Assembly: GCA_937900975.1 (NCBI GenBank)
Contig: CALCPC010000042.1
Coordinates: 1-10,048 of the forward strand
Direction of reading: 5' to 3'
Length of the DNA stretch: 10,048 nucleotides
From: an uncultured Paracoccaceae bacterium
GTDB lineage: Bacteria; Pseudomonadota; Alphaproteobacteria; Rhodobacterales; Rhodobacteraceae
Part shown: piece by piece, positions 6,049 to 10,048 of the stretch
Numbering within the stretch: position 1 is the stretch's first letter
Layout of the letters: each line of letters opens with the position of its first letter
Notes under the pieces: generated by a model
Told to the model about the DNA's origin: nothing
The model's input: the letters and a program-made list of their open reading frames with translations, nothing else
Database searches by the model: none
Made by a program: the position numbers and the translations under genes

Positions 6049-6999
6049 ATGGCAAATGATTACGACCGCGGTCGGCTTAACCTGCCTTTCGTCGGCATCG
6101 CAACCTTTGGCAAATACCCCTACCAGCCCGATTGGGATGCGCTGGACGCCGATGTCGCCATCCTTGGCGCGCCGTTCGACTTTGGCACCCAATGGCGCGC
6201 CGGCGCCCGCTTTGGTCCGCGCGGGATCCGAGAGGCATCGACGCTGTTCGCGTTCGGCCATGCCGGCGCGTATGACCACGAGGATGACGTGACGTATCTT
6301 GAGGGCGCCCGCATCGTCGACCTAGGGGACGCCGACATCGTTCACACCGACACCACCCAACGCCATGCCAATATCCAGGCGGCAGTGACCAAGATCTTGG
6401 CGGACGGCGCCCTTCCAGTCGTGCTTGGCGGCGACCATTCGGTCAACATCCCTTGCGTCGCGGCGTTTGCGGGCCGGGGGCCGATCCATCTGGTCCAGAT
6501 CGACGCCCATCTCGATTTCGTGGATGAGCGTCATGGCGTGCGCCATGGCCATGGCAATCCAATGCGGCGCGCGGCGGAACAGGCCCACATTTCTGGCCTC
6601 AGCCAATTCGGCATCCGCAACGTGTCGTCAACTGCGCGCGATGGCTATCTGGCCGCACGGGCGATGGGGTCCGACATTCTATCGGTGCGCCATATCCGTC
6701 GGCTTGGCGTAGCGGCGGTTGCGGCGCGGGTGCCGGCGGACCGCCCATTGTATCTCAGCATCGATATCGATGGCTTCGATCCCTCGATTGCCCCCGGCAC
6801 CGGAACGCCGAGCCATGGGGGATTTCTTTATTACGAGGTGCTTGAGCTTCTGGCGATCTTGGCCGCGCGCCAACCGATTGTGGGGATCGACCTGGTCGAG
6901 GTTGCGCCCGACTATGACCAAACCGGAACCACGGCGATCCTTGCGGCGCAACTTCTGCTCAACCTGCTCGGCCGCATCCTGCATGCGCGGCAGGCCTAG
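6049..6999 (+). CDS. Ureohydrolase of the agmatinase/arginase family (SpeB-like)
   Basis: The 316-residue product has all six binuclear manganese ligands of the family: His130 in GGDHS (127-131), Asp152, His154 and Asp156 in IDAHLDFVD (151-159), and Asp239 and Asp241 in SIDIDGFDPSIAPGTGTP (237-254). GAPFDFGTQWRAGARFGPRGIRE (40-62) is typical of agmatinases. The enzyme should hydrolyse a guanidino compound to an amine plus urea in the cytosol. The substrate-facing stretch ERHGVRHGHGNPMRR (160-174) differs from what I recall of E. coli SpeB. Guanidinobutyrate, guanidinopropionate, another guanidino acid or guanidine are therefore alternatives to agmatine. ATG 6049 is preceded by a G-rich stretch (6038-6042); an in-frame TTG at 6022 would add nine poor-looking residues. 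It is the last clear member of the operon, 56 bases after dld. The pairing with lactate enzymes is unusual. Family is certain, substrate open. Confidence 0.94.
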   Translation: MANDYDRGRLNLPFVGIATFGKYPYQPDWDALDADVAILGAPFDFGTQWRAGARFGPRGIREASTLFAFGHAGAYDHEDDVTYLEGARIVDLGDADIVHTDTTQRHANIQAAVTKILADGALPVVLGGDHSVNIPCVAAFAGRGPIHLVQIDAHLDFVDERHGVRHGHGNPMRRAAEQAHISGLSQFGIRNVSSTARDGYLAARAMGSDILSVRHIRRLGVAAVAARVPADRPLYLSIDIDGFDPSIAPGTGTPSHGGFLYYEVLELLAILAARQPIVGIDLVEVAPDYDQTGTTAILAAQLLLNLLGRILHARQA

Positions 7000-7113
7000 C
7001 CACGAGGCCCCACTGGTCCGTATCCAAAGGCTGTTGCGGCCGCTGCGCGAAGGCTTGGGCCATAAATCGACAGATTCCCTTCGTGATATGTGATATGCGC
7101 GCGGTGGGGTGGT

Positions 7114-7425
7114 GTGGACCCCTGGCTGCTGGATACAACGCCAATGTACCGCGATGCCTTTTCAGAGGAGGAGTTGATGCGCGCGGCGCGCGCTTTCAAT
7201 CGCCGCTTGCGCGCGCGGCTTGGCGACGTCCGCTACCGGTTGCTGTGTCGGGGTGCGCCGGGGCGGGCCCATGATTTGTGCAACGCATCAATCCTCGCGC
7301 TCGACGCCGCAGAGGAAGCAACGGGGGAAGAGCCCGATCTGCGCGACCTCTCAAACCTTTGGTTTCTCGACAGGCTCCAGGATTTGGCCGAAGATCTGCG
7401 GGCGCGGACAGCACGGGGGCGCTAA
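7114..7425 (+). CDS. Small protein of unknown function
   Basis: A reading frame of 103 residues from GTG 7114, 114 bases after the ureohydrolase. I do not recognise a family. The protein starts MDPWLLDTTPMYRDAFSEEE and is mostly predicted helix: a basic amphipathic stretch (LMRAARAFNRRLRARLGD, 21-38), two Cys residues (45 and 56), an acidic middle (DAAEEATGEEPDLRDL), and a Leu/Arg-rich end. There is no signal peptide or membrane segment. Codon use is GC-rich at third positions like its neighbours, which argues that it is real. GTG 7114 follows a G-rich GGTGGGG (7103-7109). An in-frame GTG at 7090 and ATG at 7144 are alternatives. It may be the tail of the upstream operon or transcribed alone. 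Confidence 0.6.
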   Translation: MDPWLLDTTPMYRDAFSEEELMRAARAFNRRLRARLGDVRYRLLCRGAPGRAHDLCNASILALDAAEEATGEEPDLRDLSNLWFLDRLQDLAEDLRARTARGR

Positions 7426-7700
7426 AGCGTTTCGGTCGCCCTGCGTGTTAAGCGCATTCAGATTCCTCGGGGCGCTGGCCTGAAGCGTTTTCCGATCATG
7501 ACGGTTGCGGTTTGGCCGGATTCTAGCATCCCGGGCGACACCTATGTCATCAGGCGCCCCATACAGCGATGCAATCTATGATCTCGGGCAGCGGTAAGGG
7601 GTCCCGGTTTTTCCCGAACAGCCTAAATGCGCCAGCCGCCCCCCGTGTCCGCGCCACCGGTTCTGCCGCAGCAGTGTCGGAAACCCCGGTCGCGGGACGA
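7426..7700. other. Gap between convergent genes
   Basis: This is 275 bases between the ends of the small plus-strand gene and the minus-strand tautomerase-like gene. No gene-like frame, RNA gene or strong terminator was seen. A 7-base inverted pair, GGGGCGC (7469-7475) and GCGCCCC (7554-7560), is too far apart to be persuasive. Confidence 0.5.
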
Positions 7701-8126
7701 TCATTCCGCCGCGATCAGCCGGGGCGACAACACCCAGCGCGCAATCTCGCGCGGCGTCCAGAACTGACCGGCCGCTGCGAAATAGGCGGTTTCCTCAAAG
7801 GTTACCCAAACATCATATCCCGGATCGCACTCCGGCCGGGCCTGGTGCGCCAAAACCAAGCGAGTGGTCCGCGCTGCCAACCGGGCCTTGCGCACGCGGG
7901 AAAGACTGCCAGCCGGCATTGTATAGCGCACCCGCGCGGCCCGGGGCGCTGCTTGCCCGGCCGAGCGGATGGCACGGCGGGTGACCTCGCAGCGCGTGAT
8001 CTCTTGCGTCGCGGGGTTCGCGGGATCGCCGCCGAGTGTCGCGATCACCAGATCGCAAAGCGCTGTCGCCACCGCCTCCGTTTCGAGCGTGGCGGTTTCG
8101 TCGATGGTAAGTTCAACAAGCGGCAT
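7701..8126 (-). CDS. Tautomerase-superfamily-like protein with two beta-alpha-beta repeats
   Basis: The 141-residue product begins Met-Pro. Two similar halves can be seen. The first has strand LVELTIDE (3-10), helix 15-34 and strand TQEITRCEVTRRAI (40-53). The second has strand RVRYTMPAG (65-73), helix SRVRKARLAARTTRLVLAHQA (76-96) and strand DVWVTFEE (105-112). This doubling, the total length and the penultimate Pro (Pro1 after Met removal) fit fused-dimer tautomerases such as cis-CaaD or malonate semialdehyde decarboxylase. The Arg pair of the latter is not obvious at the matching place, so chemistry (tautomerase, hydratase, decarboxylase) is undecided. Its ATG overlaps the P450 stop as TGATG, with GAGGGA at 8135-8140 upstream, so translation is probably coupled. 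Role inferred: it handles the P450 product or a related metabolite. The gene is secure; the family is my by-eye assignment. Confidence 0.75.
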   Translation of the reverse strand: MPLVELTIDETATLETEAVATALCDLVIATLGGDPANPATQEITRCEVTRRAIRSAGQAAPRAARVRYTMPAGSLSRVRKARLAARTTRLVLAHQARPECDPGYDVWVTFEETAYFAAAGQFWTPREIARWVLSPRLIAAE

Positions 8127-8128
8127 CA
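8124..8128 (-). promoter_or_regulatory. TGATG stop/start overlap coupling P450 and tautomerase-like gene
   Basis: On the minus strand the P450 stop TGA (8128-8126) shares its last A with the ATG (8126-8124) of the next gene. Such overlaps usually go with translational coupling and shared stoichiometry. Confidence 0.8.
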
Positions 8129-9304
8129 GGGGGGTCCCTCATATCCAGTGATCACAAAGGGGTCTGCCCGGCGGATGCCACCGAACCCCTGCATGCGGGC
8201 CGGCGCGGGGATGTCAAAGCGGGCAAAACGGCGGTGAAGCGCGCGCAACGTCTCTTCGATTTCGATCATCGCGATCCGGCTGCCCATGCAGCGGTGCGCG
8301 CCTTTGCCGAAGACCAAATCCCTTGGGGGTGCGCGGTCGGCCTTGAACGTGTCGGGGTCTGGAAACACGGCGGGATCGCGCAACGCGCTGAGCGAAGGCA
8401 GAGAGACGATAGAGCAGCCGGGACCGGCACAGCCGCGGACGGGAACAGGCCAATCAGAATCGGTCCAAAGCGGCAGCGTGCCGACCGGGGCGTCCAGCCG
8501 CAGCGCCTCCCAAATCGCAGGCTCAGGGTCGGCGTCATAGGTGCCCCAATCGGCCAGCAGATAGGACGCGGCGACGGCCAAGGCGCTGCGCGTCGTGTCG
8601 CTGCCGGCCATCAACATGCCCACGATCTGCATCACCAGATCGTCGAGGCGAAGGTCGCCGCGCGTGCTGAGCAAGGCGGTCAAAAGATCGTCGCGCCGCG
8701 CGGACTGCCGCGCCGCCAGGGCCTTTGAGACATGTGCCGTCAGGTCCACGACCGCGGCTTCGATCTCGCCATGCTCCTCCATCGGGTAAATGGGGGCGAG
8801 CGATTTTGACAGGATCTCGACCCGCGCAAGGATCCACGCGCGTTCCGGACCGTCGGTTTCAAAGCCAAGGATGCCGCAAATCACGGCTGTCGGCAGCCGC
8901 GCGGAAAGCGCCGACACCAGATCGAACGGGGTTCCCACGGGCAGATCATCGACATGGGCTTTTGCGATGCCCTGGATTTTGGCGCGCATCGTGTCGACCT
9001 TGGGAAAGGACAGGGCGGTGTTGAAGGGCCGGCGTTTGACCAAATGTCCCGCGCTTGCGTCAAAGACCATGATCCGGGTCAGAAACTCAGCCACCGGGCC
9101 GCGCGGGATACCGGCAAGCGCGACATAGTCGGCACCTTGCATCTGATGCAGCGCAGGATCGGACGCGGCGGCCAGAACATCGGCATGGCGCAGCACCAGG
9201 TAAAGGCCGGGCATGATCTGCACCACGGGATGCTGCGCGCGCAGCGCCCGAAACTGCCCATGGGGATCGGCAAGGAGCGCCGCGACATCGACCTCTGGTA
9301 TCAT
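8126..9304 (-). CDS. Cytochrome P450, soluble bacterial type
   Basis: The 392-residue product has the usual length for soluble class I P450s and no membrane anchor. Signature elements are in order: the C-helix HLVKRR (87-92) for heme propionates, the I-helix oxygen-activation motif AGSDTT (233-238), the K-helix ExxR as EALR (266-269), and the heme-binding loop FGKGAHRCMG (332-341) with proximal Cys339. It is expected to be a cytosolic monooxygenase taking electrons from a ferredoxin and reductase, neither of which is in the window. AGGGGGG (9314-9320) lies 9 bases before ATG 9304 and supports the start. The stop overlaps the next start as TGATG, and a possible small ORF overlaps its start as ATGA. 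A LysR regulator lies upstream on the same strand. Substrate and CYP family cannot be told by eye. Confidence 0.96.
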   Translation of the reverse strand: MIPEVDVAALLADPHGQFRALRAQHPVVQIMPGLYLVLRHADVLAAASDPALHQMQGADYVALAGIPRGPVAEFLTRIMVFDASAGHLVKRRPFNTALSFPKVDTMRAKIQGIAKAHVDDLPVGTPFDLVSALSARLPTAVICGILGFETDGPERAWILARVEILSKSLAPIYPMEEHGEIEAAVVDLTAHVSKALAARQSARRDDLLTALLSTRGDLRLDDLVMQIVGMLMAGSDTTRSALAVAASYLLADWGTYDADPEPAIWEALRLDAPVGTLPLWTDSDWPVPVRGCAGPGCSIVSLPSLSALRDPAVFPDPDTFKADRAPPRDLVFGKGAHRCMGSRIAMIEIEETLRALHRRFARFDIPAPARMQGFGGIRRADPFVITGYEGPP

Positions 9305-9459
9305 GTGCCCGCGCCCCCCTGCGCATCCTCGTCACACCACGTATGCGACGTCGAGGTGCCAAGCCGGCCAAGGCGCGCCGCATCGATCAAGGAACGGGCC
9401 GAGGGGTTAACAAAAGGTTTACACCGACCCACTTCGTTAACCAATTTTTCGTGAGCCAT
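9301..9459 (-). CDS. Possible 52-residue ORF overlapping the P450 start
   Basis: From ATG 9459 the frame reads MAHEKLVNEVGRCKPFVNPS and on to a TGA at 9303-9301. The stop overlaps the P450 ATG as ATGA. A G-rich run lies just before its start. The last 34 codons have G/C at about three quarters of third positions, as real genes here do, whereas the first 18 codons are AT-richer and include two GTTAAC copies. It has no recognisable domain. It may be a genuine coupled small protein, a leader ORF controlling P450 translation, or a chance frame through the promoter region. Confidence 0.3.
   Translation of the reverse strand: MAHEKLVNEVGRCKPFVNPSARSLIDAARLGRLGTSTSHTWCDEDAQGGAGT
9405..9442. promoter_or_regulatory. 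GTTAAC inverted pair, candidate operator upstream of P450
   Basis: GGTTAAC (9405-9411) and GTTAACC (9436-9442) form an inverted repeat whose GTTAAC cores are themselves palindromes and lie exactly 30 bases apart, about three helical turns. The stretch is AT-rich against a GC-rich background and sits about 100 to 140 bases upstream of the P450 start. It suits paired regulator binding, perhaps by the LysR protein, whose gene is next. Confidence 0.4.
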
Positions 9460-9519
9460 CGCCCCCCCAACCAACACTGCCGGGCGCAAAGACCGGATCG
9501 TTGCGGCTGGGCCTATCAC

Positions 9520-9570
9520 GCGCACGCTGGGTGTTGCGCGCGCGCGCTTTTCAGCGTGCGCTACCCAGCG
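9520..9570 (-). terminator. Overlapping inverted repeats at the end of the LysR gene
   Basis: GCGCACGCTG (9520-9529) and CAGCGTGCGC (9552-9561) form a perfect 10-bp stem. The loop holds an alternating GC run, and the structure starts right at the LysR stop. A competing 8-bp pair, CGCTGGGT (9525-9532) with ACCCAGCG (9563-9570), overlaps it. There is no T tract on the minus strand, so this is at best a non-classical terminator; it could be a regulatory switch. Confidence 0.4.
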
Positions 9571-10048
9571 GTCCGCGCCAAAACGGCCGATAACGGGTGG
9601 GTCTCGGTCACATAGGTCTCAAAGAAATTCGAAAACGTGGCGACCCGTGGGGGAAGCCGGTCGTAAGGCGGGTAAAAGAGTGTGAGCCAAATGTCCGGCG
9701 GCGCCCAGCCGCTGAGAACCTGGCAAAGCCGCCCGGACCGCAGGGCCTTTTCGACGATAAAGCGGGGCAAAAGCGCCACGCCTGCGCCCCCGGCCGCCAT
9801 CTCGGCCAGCATCTCACCATTGTTGGACGACAGCCGCTGACCCGCGCGCAGACTGCGCCGCCGCCCCTCTCGCGTCAGTGTCCAGACCTCCTCGGCGCCA
9901 TCGGACGCATAGCCAAGCGCGTCCTCCGCCGAAAGGTCCTCTGGCGTCGATAGCTTGGCCCAGCGGCTGCCGTCCCCTGCGACAAAAATTCGGTCCACCA
10001 GGCAGATCTTCCGCCAAATCGTCGACTTATCCGCTGGCGGGGCAGAGA
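9561..10048 (-). CDS. LysR-type transcriptional regulator, effector-binding part, cut by the right edge
   Basis: The frame is open from the right edge (first full codon at 10046) to a TAG at 9563-9561, giving 161 residues. They cover the C-terminal part of a LysR substrate-binding domain: KICLVDRIFVAGDGSRWA near the start, then the very typical NNGEMLAEMAAGGAGVALLP followed by RFIVEKALRSGRLCQVLSGW, and the final strand and helix region ending at TAG. The N-terminal winged helix-turn-helix lies outside the window. These regulators bind DNA as tetramers and respond to a small inducer. It points the same way as the P450 gene, 256 bases upstream of it, so it may control P450 and tautomerase-like genes, although LysR targets are more often divergent. 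Its own target could equally be beyond the edge. Confidence 0.93.
   Translation of the reverse strand, partial: SAPPADKSTIWRKICLVDRIFVAGDGSRWAKLSTPEDLSAEDALGYASDGAEEVWTLTREGRRRSLRAGQRLSSNNGEMLAEMAAGGAGVALLPRFIVEKALRSGRLCQVLSGWAPPDIWLTLFYPPYDRLPPRVATFSNFFETYVTETHPLSAVLARTAG

Noticed and set aside
7469..7560. Inverted pair GGGGCGC/GCGCCCC
   Set aside because: The arms are 78 bases apart and only 7 bases of pure G/C, so chance is the likely cause.
7569..8237. Plus-strand frame (222 codons) opposite the tautomerase-like gene
   Set aside because: The minus-strand gene has a coupled start, a ribosome site and a coherent fold pattern; this frame has none of these.

Overview
The window is GC-rich, densely packed bacterial DNA with a strong preference for G/C at third codon positions. 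The protein families present are an omega-amino acid:pyruvate aminotransferase, a TAXI-type binding protein, an FMN 2-hydroxyacid oxidase, an E. coli-type Dld, a SpeB-like ureohydrolase, a soluble P450 and a LysR regulator. Together they suggest a metabolically versatile alphaproteobacterium, probably Rhodobacterales-like. That placement is inferred from style and not proven. No rRNA, tRNA, CRISPR array, insertion sequence or phage gene was recognised.

Left part (1-2024): the N-terminal third of a class III aminotransferase runs off the left edge on the minus strand. It is divergent from a membrane-anchored TAXI solute-binding protein on the plus strand. The 372-base divergent gap contains a terminator-like hairpin and a second inverted repeat.

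Middle (2225-6999): four plus-strand genes with gaps of 56 to 77 bases probably form one catabolic operon. They are a 2,4-dienoyl-CoA-reductase-like SDR without the usual catalytic Tyr, an FMN-dependent 2-hydroxyacid (L-lactate type) oxidase/dehydrogenase, a quinone-dependent D-lactate dehydrogenase (dld), and an agmatinase-family ureohydrolase. A small unrecognised protein (7114-7425) follows on the same strand. One reading is that both lactate enantiomers are oxidised to pyruvate. Pyruvate is the amino acceptor of the aminotransferase at the left edge, while the ureohydrolase would release an amine or omega-amino acid plus urea from a guanidino compound. This link is inference.

Right part (7701-10048): all genes are on the minus strand. 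A truncated LysR-type regulator (its DNA-binding domain lies beyond the right edge) is followed by a 256-base gap, a class I-type cytochrome P450, and a 141-residue protein that looks like a tandem beta-alpha-beta tautomerase with an N-terminal Pro. The P450 stop and the tautomerase start overlap as TGATG. A possible 52-codon ORF overlaps the P450 start as ATGA. The pair (or trio) is the best candidate in the window for an undescribed functional unit. The substrate cannot be read from the sequence.
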